Assembly: GCA_018524725.1 (NCBI GenBank)
Contig: JAEUWP010000259.1
Location: 1 to 64,000 of the forward strand
Direction of reading: 5' to 3'
Source of the DNA: Podaxis mareebaensis
Lineage: Eukaryota > Basidiomycota > Agaricomycetes > Agaricales > Agaricaceae
Length of the DNA: 64,000 nt
Shown here: in pieces, positions 10,495 through 22,145 of the stretch
How positions within the stretch are numbered: position 1 is the first letter of the stretch
Layout: the number at the start of each line of letters is the position of its first letter
Notes under the pieces: generated by a model
Told to the model about the DNA's origin: nothing
What the model saw: the letters and a program-made list of their open reading frames with translations, nothing else
Databases searched by the model: none
Made by a program: the position numbers and the translations under genes

Positions 10495-11360
10495 ATGAGA
10501 TAGAAGAAAGGAAACTATTTACTGGTTTATATTACAAGTCCATATTGGGGTGAAGGCATCTGTTAGAGGAATCAGAGGAATATGAGCCAGGGGACAAGGT
10601 GGAACTGGGAATGGTGAAGTTCCCTGTGAGAGGCATTGAGTCAGAGGAGTCTGACTCATGAAGGAAGATGAGACTGTGGTGTGGGGAGGATGACAATGAT
10701 GATGATATGTCTGCAGTGATGTATGGTGGTGGGTATGGTGGAGGATCACTGATGGGTTCCTCTGGGTTTGACTCATTGATACCTGGGATGTTGGAGTCAA
10801 TGCTGCAGAGAGGTGGAAGCTGAGTATGACAGGGAGGGATGGCTGGAGGATTGTCAGAGTTAGGATCAACACAGTAGACTTCTACTTCTCAAAAGTAGAA
10901 TCTGTGGGTGACTTCATATTTGATAATGTGTGGGATGACCTCAGGTGGATACATCATGTAGGGATGGAGGAATACAATCAGTTCTCTGGCATAAGGAATC
11001 ATCTTCCAACTGTGGGCCCAGGTGGAGTTGAAGTTGTTGTGAATTGTTTGAATGTATAATCCATCAGGATCGAAGATGTGGGTGAAGGGAGCATTCTCCC
11101 AGGTGATGCATAAGATCTCTGTCATCATTCAGTCAGTCTCATAGAAGATTGGTCCAGGTGTGGGCCAGTCTTGGGAGAATAAGGATGCATGGCCAGGAAG
11201 GCAATGGTTAGCAAAAGCTTCATTACAGTAGTGAGTTGAGTCTTCAGCTGGTATACCCATATCTTGAGTGGTAGAGCAGGAAGCATTGGGAAGTCCAAGC
11301 TCATGGACTAGAGTGTGATAAATGACATTGCAGTGGGAGGTACCAGGCTGGTTCATAACA
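10495..11360 (-). mobile_element. Inverted, decayed LTR relic related to the gypsy-1 LTR
   Basis: Read on the minus strand from 11,360, it begins TGTTATGAACCAGCC and follows the first about 870 bp of the gypsy-1 LTRs, including the LTR-encoded reading frame (MNQPGTS...). Similarity stops near 10,495. Two TGA codons interrupt the frame, after FYETD and after HRFYF; the second stands where the intact copies read CAA or CGA. No clear second terminus or target duplication was found. It is an older insertion of the same or a sister family. Confidence 0.8.
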
Positions 11361-11409
11361 CTGGATGTATGTATACATATAAATTGTCATAGAAAAGCAA
11401 CAATGAGAG

Positions 11410-11580
11410 ACACCAAAAATTAACTAGCCTAGAGCTTGAACCCTAGACCTACTGGAATGATATCATACTACTCAGCCATTTGAGAGAATGCACCCCAATT
11501 AGTTGGTCAGACTGGGATTTGAACCCAGAACCTTTTGGAAGAATCATGGCACTCATCCAGTTGAGCCATCATACCTTACT
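11410..11580 (-). repeat. Two tandem tRNA-like modules, SINE-like
   Basis: On the minus strand, module 1 has an A-box-like TGGCTCAACTGG (11,568-11,557) and a B-box GGTTCAAATCC (11,525-11,515) inside a perfect 5-bp T-arm (CTGGG/CCCAG). Module 2 has TGGCTGAGTAGT (11,478-11,467) and GGTTCAAGCTC (11,442-11,432), also inside a T-arm. A run of T follows at about 11,418-11,414, as expected for a pol III terminator. The acceptor and anticodon stems are poor, so these are tRNA-derived rather than functional tRNAs. The stretch 11,590-11,825 beyond has no recognisable feature. Confidence 0.5.
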
Positions 11581-11825
11581 AAGCACTATGCTGTAATTGA
11601 ATATGACCTACCTGCTGTTGAGGCAGACACTATTTCAAAGCTTTTCAAGATTTATGAATGTAGTCTCAATTGATAGATCTCATTGAAAGCATCCCAGAGA
11701 AATTTTACTCTTGAAAAACTATCAAGCCATTGGCTTGAAAAATGCAATTTATTTTCCAGCCCAGACTGAAGTGCTTAGGAAAAATCTGAAAAAAATCATT
11801 TTTCAGCTTATTTCACCAGTCTGAG

Positions 11826-13190
11826 TGTCATGAACCAGCCTGGTACCTCCCGCTGCAACGTTATTTATCACGCATTAGTCCACAAGCTTGGACTTCCCAA
11901 TGCATCTCGTTCCACTACTCAAGATACAGGAATACCAGCTGAAGACTCAACCTGCTACCGCAACAAAGCTTTCACCAATCGTTGCCTTCCAGGTCACACC
12001 TCCTTATTCTCTGAAGACTGGCCAATGCCTGGACCCATCTTCTATGAGACTGACCACATGATGACAGAGATACTACACATTGCTTGGGAGAACGCTCCCT
12101 TCACTCACGTCTTCAACCCCAATGGGTTATACATTCAGACAATCCACAATAACTTTGACTCTGCCTGGGCCCACAGTTGGAAGATGATTCCTTACACCAG
12201 AGAACCCATTGTATTCCTCCACCCTTACATGATGTATCTGCCCAAGGTTGTCCCACACATTATCAAGTACGAAGTCACCCACAGACTCTACTTTCAAGAA
12301 GTAGAAGTCTACCACATCGATCCTAACTCCAATGACCCTCCAGTCATCCCTCCCCATCGCACTCAGCTTCTGCCCCTCCACAGTGTTGACTCCAATGTTC
12401 CTGGTATCGACAAGTTAAACCCAGAAGAACCCATTGACGATCCTCCTCCATACCCACCACCATATGTCACCACTGATATATCATCATCGTTGTCATCATC
12501 CCCACACTGCAGCCTCATCTTCCTTCATGAGGACTCTCCTGACTCACTGCCTTCAGTAGGCAACTTTCCCGTTCCTAGTTCTGCCTTGTCCCCCAACTCC
12601 TACTCTTCCGACTCTTCTAACAGACATCTCCACCCTGATATGGACCTGTAATATAACTAGTAAACAGTTTCCTTTCTATCTCATTACAGACGCTTCACCC
12701 TGTATTCCTATATTCCACTTGAACTCTGTCTTGTACAATTTCCTTAGTTAGTTAATTTCCTTTCTTGTCTCAATTTCTATTCTCGTCTAGTTCCTATTCC
12801 CATCTTGCTCTGCTCTGTAGTTATGCTTCTATTGACTCTCAGACTTGTAGCTTTACTTCATCATAGTTACCGGATTTGGACCTTAGAAGTAAAGCTTAAA
12901 TAGCCGCTCATGTACTGGAAGTGCAAGCTTCCTATATTCTCAAATCTCAGTGTTATTCCCTTAACTCTATGATTGACATTAGCTCACAATCAGCATGGTA
13001 GTAAACTCTCTATTGGTCATACTCTCGACTAATAGAAGTTCGACCTCTAAGTGTGCTTAACTGGACACTTGCCTCACCACCTACTTACCGTGATCCTTCT
13101 TGCTAGATCCTAGTGCCTCTGCGAACCATCTAGTGAGATAGCCACCCCCTAGCAAAGCTTAGGCAACCAGTGATAAGGACCAGCCTAACA
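11826..13190 (+). repeat. 5' LTR of gypsy-1
   Basis: TG...CA termini (TGTCATGAACC / CAGCCTAACA). The first about 826 bp are an open reading frame. A TATA-like TTAAATA at 12,896-12,902 suggests that transcription starts downstream of that ORF, placing the ORF in U3. Differences from the 3' LTR are nearly all CG/TG/CA exchanges. Confidence 0.92.
11830..12651 (+). CDS. LTR-encoded ORF, 273 aa, function unknown (5' LTR copy)
   Basis: The ATG is bases 5-7 of the LTR. The frame is open for 273 codons, ending HPDMDL. The first about 160 residues look globular and aromatic-rich (WENAPFTHVF, SWKMIPYTREPIVFLHPYMM, PHIIKYEVTHRLYF). The rest is Pro/Ser/Asp-rich and probably disordered. No family is recognised: no signal peptide, no transmembrane segment, no known catalytic motif. 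The same frame is open in the 3' LTR and recognisable in the inverted relic. In a 5' LTR it would lie upstream of the presumed start site, so the 3' copy is the one expected in element RNA. Confidence 0.6.
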   Translation: MNQPGTSRCNVIYHALVHKLGLPNASRSTTQDTGIPAEDSTCYRNKAFTNRCLPGHTSLFSEDWPMPGPIFYETDHMMTEILHIAWENAPFTHVFNPNGLYIQTIHNNFDSAWAHSWKMIPYTREPIVFLHPYMMYLPKVVPHIIKYEVTHRLYFQEVEVYHIDPNSNDPPVIPPHRTQLLPLHSVDSNVPGIDKLNPEEPIDDPPPYPPPYVTTDISSSLSSSPHCSLIFLHEDSPDSLPSVGNFPVPSSALSPNSYSSDSSNRHLHPDMDL

Positions 13191-14178
13191 TTATATAGGA
13201 AGCTTCCCTTGGTGACCCTCGTGTCTGTTGTAAGCGACTAGAAGATGCACGATATCTCTAGGGTGATATGGGCCCTAATCCCATTATGGACCTAGCCAAC
13301 ACTCGACCAGATCTGCAAGTAGACCGCAAATCTATGATAGGAGATATGCCCAAACATGGTGATCAGGATAGCAACCCAAATCTTAAAGGCCCACAGATTG
13401 GAGAGAGGAAACTGCTCCATCTAAAGCGATTTAGACAGATTGTAGGAACCTTGGCAAACCCGGAAAACAACCGCGACCTACTCCGGACCGATAACAAAGG
13501 GCAGAGCCAATCCTTGAATGCCTGGATAACCAGCCATTATCCTGGACAACAAGTAAAGGAGAAAAGCACCCACATCAAGCACTAGACCAGCTGTGGGAAA
13601 CAATAGCCATGTCATGGAATAACTCTAAGCCACATACAAAGAAGGAGTATCTGATTGAAGGGTAACTGGAAAGGAAAGATAGACCCCTAGCACAACTGTG
13701 GATTTTGTGCACTACAGAAATTGTCCACCATCCAGAAGCACAACTGGATTTGAGAAAGATTAAAGCTGTACCGCAAGAAGTCCTGGAGACACTCAAGATC
13801 AAGATAGGATTTCATCCAAGCTAGTCAGCAACCACCCTGTGACACCTTCTTCACCACAGATTCTTCAATGCCACCCTGTTCTCAGGAAAAGGAAAACAAC
13901 GAGCTCAGACTGAGCCTGATCCCGACCAATCTACCTCCTCACGATCCCAAAAATCCAAACAACCCTGACAGCACCAACCAACCCCACCCTCAGATCCCAT
14001 ACTTCGACTTTGTACCTGCTCACTGGAGCAAACCCCATATTCACCACCCCCACCTGTCCAATGCGCCGAATCCTTTCACAACACTCCTCCCCCCATCAAA
14101 CCCTCAACCAGTGCCACAGCAGAACTCATCAGACAAGCTTCTCTTGGAGAGTGCTCTGAGCGAATTAGCCAAGCAGCT
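13191..14178 (+). other. gypsy-1 leader between 5' LTR and gag
   Basis: This is the untranslated leader. It contains an open frame 13,868-14,182 (Pro/Asn/His-rich, 104 aa) whose stop overlaps the presumed gag ATG as ATGA at 14,179. No domain is recognisable in that ORF. A primer-binding site was not identified. Confidence 0.5.
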
Positions 14179-15519
14179 ATGACACCAGAACAATCTACCC
14201 AGCCAAACCCCCTCCTTCAACACAGAGGAGATCCCGAGCACGTTGACACTGAGTCAGAACATTTGTACCACTCAGGAAGCCAGCAGTCAGAATCCCCAGA
14301 AGAACCAACACTCTACCCACTCATCCTCACCCCAGCGCAACAGAACTGGTATGACTCATTTCCACCAGAACAACAGCTCTACATCTGAACTACCTCACCC
14401 ACCAACTGAGAAAGCATCCTTAACAACCTCATCAGTACATACAGACCAGACCCCTACAATCCAACTACCCTGTATCCTGATACAGCCTCCAGAGCCCAAT
14501 CACCTCAGTCAGTACATTCCACCATGTCGAACACACGAGACCCAAAAGTCGAGAAGCCTGAGCCTTTCTATGGAGATCCCTCTGACTACCCATGATGGAA
14601 GAGAGACCTACAAATTTACTATGCATGCCAACTGACCAATCTCTCCTCCGACTCCACTAAGATCATGTTCGCCCTCCTCAACATGTGAGGACCAGCCACC
14701 ACATGGAAGGAAGCCTACGTCACCTCCCATACCACCAGAAACACCTTTAATACAATGCAAACCCTGGCACAGTTCTTCACCGAATTGGACAATTCATTTA
14801 AACAAGCCTCTACCACTGTTGTCAGCATCGACCACCTCACACACCTCAAACAGAATGTTAGACCAATCAAAGAATATATCAACCAGTTCAAAAGCCTATG
14901 CACCTCGGCAGGCATCTCTCATAACAAGACCAAAGTCGCACTATTCCTTAAAGGACTGGACCCATATTACTGCAAAGGTGTCATTAACCCAAGCCCTGCC
15001 GAAAATGACCCTGAAGCTGTCTACACAGCAGCCCGCCACACAGGAGGACTGGTGCACTTTCAATCATTTGCTGATTGCCTGAGAAATTCGCACCGACACT
15101 ACTCAAACTCCCATCACAAGAAACATTCAAAATCTCATATTTCAAGCAAAAGCTACAACATCCGAGTGTATACACCATCTCAAACAACTCGTAACCCCCC
15201 AGGATACAGTCCCATGGACATTGACAACATCCTCATGAATGAGCTCAATAATATTGATGGAACAGATAGTGAATCTGAACAATCATCAGAAGAAGACTCT
15301 TCAGAAGTATCATCCGATGACAACTACTACTCAAGTGAACAAGTTAATCAAATCATTGAAGCAAGAATTGAGGCCAAGCTTAACAACCTCCTTCCCCAAG
15401 AACTCCGTGAACTCAGAAGCAAAGGTCTATGCTTCATCTGCAAAACCGGCAAGCATTACACATGATCATGCCCACTCAACAAGCGAAGATCAAAGAACCG
15501 AGCCTCCTATTCCTGAAAC
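14179..15519 (+). pseudogene. gypsy-1 gag (capsid plus zinc knuckle) with several TGA codons
   Basis: One frame runs from ATG 14,179 through a Pro/Ser-rich N-terminus, the capsid-like region (KPEPFYGDPSDY, then ATTWKEAY, FFTELDNSF, IKEYINQFKSLC, LFLKGLDPYY) and an acidic linker. It ends in a CCHC knuckle, CFICKTGKHYT-stop-SC, whose interruption falls just before the last Cys. Stops inside the frame (after QQLYI, SPTN, SDYP, LLNM, KHYT) are all TGA and mostly stand where related Gags have Arg. The protein would package element RNA; this copy cannot produce it full length. Confidence 0.8.
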
Positions 15520-15689
15520 AGACACAGAAAACAATTCCAAAAACACTGGAAGTCAAGACTCAATAACATTGAAGAAGAGTCAAGTGACGAAGAAGACCCA
15601 AAAGGGAAAGGAAAGGATTTTACCAGAAGGGACTAGCCAGCATTGCGTCTAGTTCCAGTAACTCGCAAACTGCGAGCAGCGATTCCGAA

Positions 15690-18600
15690 TATTCATTCGA
15701 TGGATATCCTTGACCACGAAACCCACCTAACTATCGAAGACCTACTCAAGCAATTAACCAAGTCACTGCCCAGCAACACAACAAGATTCTATATCTCCCA
15801 GCACAAATTCACTTAGACAGACAACAACCTATCAATACACTTACCTTGCTCAACTCAGGAGCAGGAGGAAACTTCATCGACGAAGTGCTTATCAACCAAT
15901 GGAACCTCGAAACACAACCCTTACCAAAGCCAATCGAAGTCTGCAATGCTGACGGATCAATTAATAAAGCAGGAACAACCACCAAAGAATGCTTACTTAA
16001 CATCGAAATCAATAACTGGATCACATCTGTTATGACACGAGTTACAAAACTCAGCAAACCCAAAATCATCCTTGGAGCACCATGGCTCATGAAACACAAC
16101 CCAGATATCGACTGGAGAAAACAAACCCTTACCTGGAGAAACGACGACCCAGATCACATTTACCAAGAACTCCTCCACACTATGGAAGAAGAAGAAACCA
16201 ACAAACTTAACCACATCACTCTAGAACCCAAATTGTTCCTTGAAATCAACTTCAAGGTGAACACCTCACAAGCAATTGCACAACAATATGGAGATCAGAA
16301 GAAAGAATCTGACCCCAGAAAAGTTGTTCCAAAAGAATTCCATGATTACCTCGACATATTTTCTGAGAAGAAAGCATCCCGATTCCCACCAAGCAGACCT
16401 TGGGATCACAAGATCGAACTCAAGGACTCATTCAAACCAAAATTGTTCAAACCTTATTGACTATCGCCCAACGAAATGCAAGAACTCGACAAATTCATCG
16501 ACAAAAATCTTGCTAAAGGATACATCTGCCCATCCGAATCACCTATGGCATCACCCTTCTTCTTCATAGGAAAGAAAGATGGTAAACTACAACCATGCCA
16601 AGATTATTGCTACCTCAACATGCATACCATCAAGAATGCACATCCAATACCTCTTATATCTTCATTACTCGACAAACTTAAAGGATCAAAATGGTTTACA
16701 AAATTCAACATACAAGCTGGATACAACAACATCCGCATCCGCAAAGGAGACCAATGGAAAGGAGCCTTCAAAACACCATGAGGATTATTCGAACTGACAG
16801 TCATGTTCTTTGGAATGTGCAATAGTCTGGCAATGTTTCAATCTATAATGGACCATATATTTGCCCATCTCATTCAAAGAGGACAAGTACTCGTCTACAT
16901 GGACGACATCCTTATTCACACCAAAACCCGAGAAGAACTACAACAAATCACCTGAGAAGTACTCGACATTCTACAAAAACACGACTTATACCTCAAACCC
17001 AAGAAATGTGAATTCAAGAAACAACGAGTCAAATACCTAGGAGCAGTAGTCACTCCTACGTCCATCAAAATGGACACCACTAAATTGGAAGGAATCAAGA
17101 ATTGGCCAACACCAAAGACAACCCGAGATGTCTGAAAATTTATTGGATTTTGCAACTTCTACCAATGTTTCATCTGGAACTACTCCAAACATGCAGCATC
17201 TCTCAATGCTTTAATGTCCAAAAATGTCAAATTCAAATGGAAGCCAGAACATCAACAAGCCTTTGATGAACTCAAAAGGAAATTCAAAGATCGACCTATT
17301 CTTATCACGCCCGACCCATCAAAGCTGTTCGAAATCGAAACTGATGCATCACAATATGCAGCAGGAGCTGTACTTTACCAAAAAGACAAAAACGGCATTC
17401 ACCACCCAATAGCCTTCCACTCCAAAGCCTTTACTCCAATGGAATGCAACTATCATTGCTCAGAACTCGAATGGCTAGCTATTATTATCACACTGTGCAC
17501 ATGGCATCACTACCTCGAAGGATCACCCCACGAAATCATCATCTGGAGTGACCATGAAAACCTATCCTGCTACAAGGAACCACAAACCCTCAATAAGTGA
17601 CAAGTTCACTGGGTGCAATTCATGCAATGTTTCCAACCCAACCTCAAGATCAAGCACATCCCTGGTCGGAAGAATGGACCAGCAGACACGTTATCAAGAT
17701 GTCCCGATTATGCACCCCAAGAACCAGAAAACCAAGATATTACTGTATTTCATCAATCAATGATCGCCATCATTATGGAAGATGATAAATGAGTCATCAA
17801 GAAGCACTGAGAAATGATAGATCCCAATGATGATGACACCCCAGATCAAGAATTACCTACACATGGGAATAGAATCCTGATTCCCAATGAACCATCACTG
17901 TGCCACAGATTACTCCAACGAGTACATGACCATCAAACTGCAGGACATCCAGGAATAGCTGAAACATTGTGCAAGCTTGCCAAATATGTTTACTGGCCAG
18001 CCATGAAGGACTATGTCACTGAATACATTAAAGGCTGCCCAACCTGCCAATGGCACAAGATCATCAGACAACCAGACAAGCCACCCTTCCAACTGATCCC
18101 AGCACCTCAATCAACACAACCCTTTTCACAAATCTCAATGGATCTCATCATAGATCTACCACCATCCCATGGATATGATTCTATTTTGGCCATAGTGGAC
18201 CATGGCCTAACAAAGGGGATAATTTTAGCCCCTACTATGAAAACTGCTGACAGTCAAGTCATAGCATCTATTTTGGTCAACTGCCTATTTTCACAATATG
18301 GCCTCCCTGATAAGGTCATCTCAGATCGTGACCCCTGATTCGCATCCAAAACAATGTGAGAACTGTACAAACTCCTTGACATCAAGCCCACTTACTCTAT
18401 GGCTTATCATCCACAAACCAATGGATCCACTGAATGCTTTAATCAAGAAATCGAGACTTACCTCACCACCACCACTTCAAGCGACCCAAACAAATGGAGC
18501 AAGTACCTTCCAATCTACAAATTCTGCCACAACAATTGTCCCCATGCTGGACACTCCGAAACTCCATTTCAACTACTCTATGGCTACACCCCAAAAGTGT

Positions 18601-19175
18601 TCCCAACAGAAATAGAACCCATGAATAATCCATCAGCAGAAAACCACATGGACCAACTAATGGAAGCCCACCACTGTGCTATTCAAGCCCACAACCATGC
18701 CTGCCAAATAATGGCAAGACACACAGCCAACTATCGACTCCCCACCTACTCCATAGGAGACCGAGTATGGTTAGATACTCACAATCTTCCATTACAAGTC
18801 AAATCAAGAAAACTCACCCTGAAACACGAAGGACCATTCAAAATCATCAAGAAGATATCTGCAGTTAACTTCAAACTAAAGTTACCCAAAACATGGCGAA
18901 TTCACCCTGTATTCCACACCACCTTACTGACTCCAGTAACTGAGAATAACTTATATGGCAAACACTACCTGTGACCCACACCAGAACTGTGCAATGATGA
19001 AGAACACTATGAAGTAGAAGCAATCCTAAATCATTTGATGACTGTGCAACCACCTTGAATTCCTAGTCAAGTGGACTGGCTATCCACACTCTGAAAATAC
19101 TTGGGAACTGCAGTCTGCATTCTCCAATGCACAGCAAATCCTCAACACTTATAAAAGAAGGAACAAACTTCGCTA
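15690..19175 (+). pseudogene. gypsy-1 pol: protease, RT, RNase H, integrase, chromodomain
   Basis: The pol frame differs from gag. Order: aspartic protease with LLNSGAGGNFID, where the catalytic D(S/T)G Asp is Asn (15,852-15,854); RT with YMDD near 16,899-16,910 and KYLGAVV; RNase H with ETDASQYAAGAVL; the LKIKHIPGRKNGPADTLSR link; integrase zinc finger H-x-H...C-x2-C (HDHQTAGHPG, CPTCQW); DDE core (MDLIIDLP, ISDRDP, TECFNQE); GDRVWL domain. A chromodomain (EFLVKWTGYPHSENTWEL, 19,057-19,110) sits in another frame, so at least one frame change lies near 19,050. At least ten in-frame TGA codons replace mostly conserved Arg (for example DV-stop-KFIGF). Chromodomain elements target heterochromatin. 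Confidence 0.9.
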
Positions 19176-19185
19176 ACCACTGGAG

Positions 19186-20494
19186 ATGTCAACCACCAAC
19201 ACCCAACAACCTACCATTCAAACTGAAGCTCAGCAAGATACTCAATTACCTCCCAACTCTCCTACAAGCACTGGCTGCAACACTGACTGCATCCAATCCC
19301 TCATCAAGACACCCACCACCTTCCAAGAACGTCTGAATGCCCTCACAGAACACCTCACCATACAACACATCACGACAACCATGATTGCACAGGATGCCAC
19401 ACCTTTCATCATCTCGCACCCACTCTGTCCACTCCCAGCCTACTCAACCCACATTGGAACCCAGGAATTCATCTGGCCAATCAATGCCAGATCCCTGATT
19501 GAACTATCTTCCCTCCCTAGTGAAGTATCTGACCTTGACTCTGAACTCATTCGACTCAGAGAATCTTTGGACTGGGTTAACTCCATCACCCAGGACCCTG
19601 CTCTTCGAAGGAATCCACTTTTGGTCCAAAACTGCAATGTCTACAGGGAAACTATTGCTACTATCATGCATTCTGCTAGAATGCTCATTCAACTTTTGAA
19701 CTCAATGGAGATGGCCCGACTTGCTTGTATTAGCCATAACATCTCCCCTTGATTATGTAGTGACATCGAGAGCTCAAGCTCTACCACCAAACTTCTCATT
19801 GATAAAATCAGTCTACAACTCAATGCACTTAGCTGAACTAGCTCTCTTTCGAATCCTCCACTACCCCAATCTCCCCAATGAACAAATCGACAACCACAAT
19901 CTGATTCAACTCTACATGAGACTCACACCATACATAGCAGGACTTCCCCAACTTCAAGTCCACATCTCCTGCCTCCAATTCAGGGAAGCATTAGACATCA
20001 TCAAGATGCTAGCCTTTCATCATGAACCAAGGCTTTACTGTCACAATCTACCAATGCAAGCCACTATGTGGCTCCACATCAAAGAATACAATGACATCCT
20101 GACTCCCCACCAGACATTCCTGATTTGGGCAACCGCCGCCCTCCTAGCTGACCTATCACTCCTCCTAGGCACCTGCTCCCAGCCTGACCTCCTCCACTAC
20201 TTCACCCTTCATGCACTTTTCCACAAGGGGCCAATCAACACCAGTGGTATCCATGTACTGATCAATACAGAGGAAGTAACCTCACCTGATCATCTCTACA
20301 AGCTAGGGACTATAATGGAACCCCCTACCTTCCCCATCATGCCCAAAGTCCAAGTCCATCAAGTGCACAATTGCACCAATCCATTGATGCTGCCATCTCC
20401 GCCCTCACTGACAACATCATCAGCACCTGAAACAGGCAGACCACATGCTCCAACACCTATACCTTTGGCCTCCCCCACATCCATCAGAGAATGA
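19186..20494 (+). pseudogene. gypsy-1 third ORF after pol, one frame change
   Basis: An ATG 10 nt after the pol stop opens a frame to 19,752. A second frame overlapping it from about 19,721 continues to 20,494, so about 430 residues are read with one shift near 19,745. The content is largely alpha-helical and hydrophobic (SLIELSSLPSEVSDLDSELIRL, IMHSARMLIQLLNSMEMARLA, LIWATAALLADLSLLLGTC), with a Pro/Thr-rich tail. No signal peptide or clear membrane anchor is seen, so an envelope-type role is not supported. The position after pol matches a third ORF in gypsy-2. Function unknown. Confidence 0.6.
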
Positions 20495-20518
20495 CACAGT
20501 CTCCTTGGCAGAGCTGCC

Positions 20519-21520
20519 ATGCACATTCACTCCCTCGTCCATCGAGACCAGAATGCCTCCACACAGTTGACAGACATCACAAATCTCCCTTCTTTGACTT
20601 CGGAAGCAGAAGATCCTAGACCACCTACCCCTCACCTGACACCAGTATCAGATAGTAGTAGCGAGATGGAACTCGCTAATAACAAAGGGGATAATGTCAT
20701 GAACCAGCCTGGTACCTCCCGCTGCAACGTTATTTATCACATATTAGTCCACAAGCTTGGACTTCCCAACGCATCTCGTTCCACTACTCAAGATACAGGA
20801 ATACCAGCTGAAGACTCAACCCACTACCACAACGAAGGTTTCGCCAATCATCACCTTCCAGGTCATGCCTCCTTATTCTCCAAAGACTGGCCAATGCCTG
20901 GACCCATCTTCTATGAGACTGACCACATGATGACAGAGATACTATGCATCGCTTGGGAGAACGCTCCCTTCACTCACGTCTTCGACCCTGATGGGTTATA
21001 CATTCAGATGATCCACAATAACTTTGACTCCACCTGGGCCCACGGTTGGAAGATGATTCCTTACACCAGAGAACCCATTGTATTCCTCCACCCTTACATG
21101 ATGTATCTGCCCGAGGTTGTCCCACACATTATCAAGTACGAAGTCACCCACAGACTCTACTTTCGAGAAGTAGAAGTCTACCACATCGATCCTAACTCCG
21201 ACGACCCTCCAGTCATCCCTCCCCATCACACTCAGCTTCTGCCCCTCCACAGTGTTGACTCCAACATTCCTGGTATCGACAAGTCAAACCTAGAAGAACC
21301 CATTGACGATCCTCCTCCATACCCACCACTATATGTCACCACTGATATATCATCATCGTTGTCATCATCCCCACACTGCAGCCTCATCTTCCTTCATGAG
21401 GACTCTCCTGACTCACTGCCTTCAGTAGGCAACTTTCCTGTTCCTAGTTCTGCCTCATCCCCTGACTCCTACTCTTCCGACTCTTCTAATGGACATCTCC
21501 ACCCCGATATGGACCTGTAA
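20519..21520 (+). CDS. LTR-encoded ORF, 3' copy, open from the internal region into the 3' LTR (333 aa)
   Basis: The frame starts at ATG 20,519 in internal sequence, passes through the polypurine tract, and continues at 20,699 into the MNQPGTS protein of the LTR, ending at 21,520. The N-terminal 60 residues are unique to this copy (MHIHSLVHRDQNAS, then a Pro/Ser/Glu-rich part). Translation could start at either ATG. It differs from the 5' LTR copy by many substitutions, nearly all traceable to CpG decay, yet has no stop. The position, in U3 and overlapping the PPT, resembles that of accessory genes at the 3' end of some retroviruses. No homology is implied. Confidence 0.6.
   Translation: MHIHSLVHRDQNASTQLTDITNLPSLTSEAEDPRPPTPHLTPVSDSSSEMELANNKGDNVMNQPGTSRCNVIYHILVHKLGLPNASRSTTQDTGIPAEDSTHYHNEGFANHHLPGHASLFSKDWPMPGPIFYETDHMMTEILCIAWENAPFTHVFDPDGLYIQMIHNNFDSTWAHGWKMIPYTREPIVFLHPYMMYLPEVVPHIIKYEVTHRLYFREVEVYHIDPNSDDPPVIPPHHTQLLPLHSVDSNIPGIDKSNLEEPIDDPPPYPPLYVTTDISSSLSSSPHCSLIFLHEDSPDSLPSVGNFPVPSSASSPDSYSSDSSNGHLHPDMDL
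20681..20694 (+). other. Polypurine tract of gypsy-1
   Basis: AACAAAGGGGATAA lies directly before the 3' LTR (TGTCATG). The same core, ACAAAGGGGAT, precedes the 3' LTR of gypsy-2, supporting its role as plus-strand primer. Confidence 0.8.
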
Positions 21521-22059
21521 TATAACTAGTAAACAGTTTCCTTTCTATCTCATTACAGACACTTCACCCTGTATTCCTATATTCCACTTGAACTCTGTCT
21601 TGTATGATTTCCTTAGTTAGTTAATTTCCTTTCTTGTCTCAATTTCTATTCTTGTCTAGTTCCTATTCCTGTCTTGCTCCACTCTGTAGTTACACTTCTA
21701 TTGACTCTCGGACTTATAGCTTTACTTTATCATAGTTACTGGATTTGGACCTTAGAAGTAAAGCTTAAATAGCCACTCATGTACTGGAAGCACAAGCTTC
21801 CTATATTCTCAAATCTCAGTGTTATTCCCTTAACTCTATGATTGACATTAGCTCACAATCAGTGTGGTAGTAAACTCTCTATTGGTCATACTCTTGACTA
21901 ATAGAAGTTCGACCTCTAAGTGTGCTTAACTGGACACTTGCCTCACCACCTACTTACCATGATCCTTCTTGCTAGATCCTAGTGCCTCTGCGAACCATCT
22001 AGTGAGATAGCCACCCCCTAGCAAAGCTTAGGCAACTGGTGATAAGGACCAGCCTAACA
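20695..22059 (+). repeat. 3' LTR of gypsy-1
   Basis: 1,365 bp, the same length as the 5' LTR, with the same termini. It is followed by the CTGAG duplication. Confidence 0.92.
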
Positions 22060-22145
22060 CTGAGCCTTCTTTCACAGTATCTGATAGTTCTCATAAGTTA
22101 TTTTTGAGGTAGGAAGTTAGCAGTATTTGCTTGTTCTTATCTATA

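Larger units (their letters stand above)
11826..22059 (+). mobile_element. Complete Ty3/gypsy chromovirus-type retrotransposon (gypsy-1), TSD CTGAG
   Basis: Two LTRs of exactly 1,365 bp flank gag, pol (PR-RT-RNase H-integrase, chromodomain) and a third ORF. The 5-bp duplication CTGAG lies at 11,821-11,825 and 22,060-22,064. A polypurine tract precedes the 3' LTR. Coding regions keep their frames over long distances but carry many TGA codons, plus at least one frame change before the chromodomain and one in ORF3. The PR active-site Asp is mutated. This copy is therefore inactive despite its youth. I saw no convincing TGG-type primer binding site after the 5' LTR. Confidence 0.93.

Noticed and set aside
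11510..11580. Functional tRNA gene
   Set aside because: The T-arm is good but the acceptor and anticodon stems do not pair.
19186..20494. Envelope-like gene in gypsy-1
   Set aside because: No signal peptide, no membrane anchor and no cleavage motif are visible; position alone is not enough.
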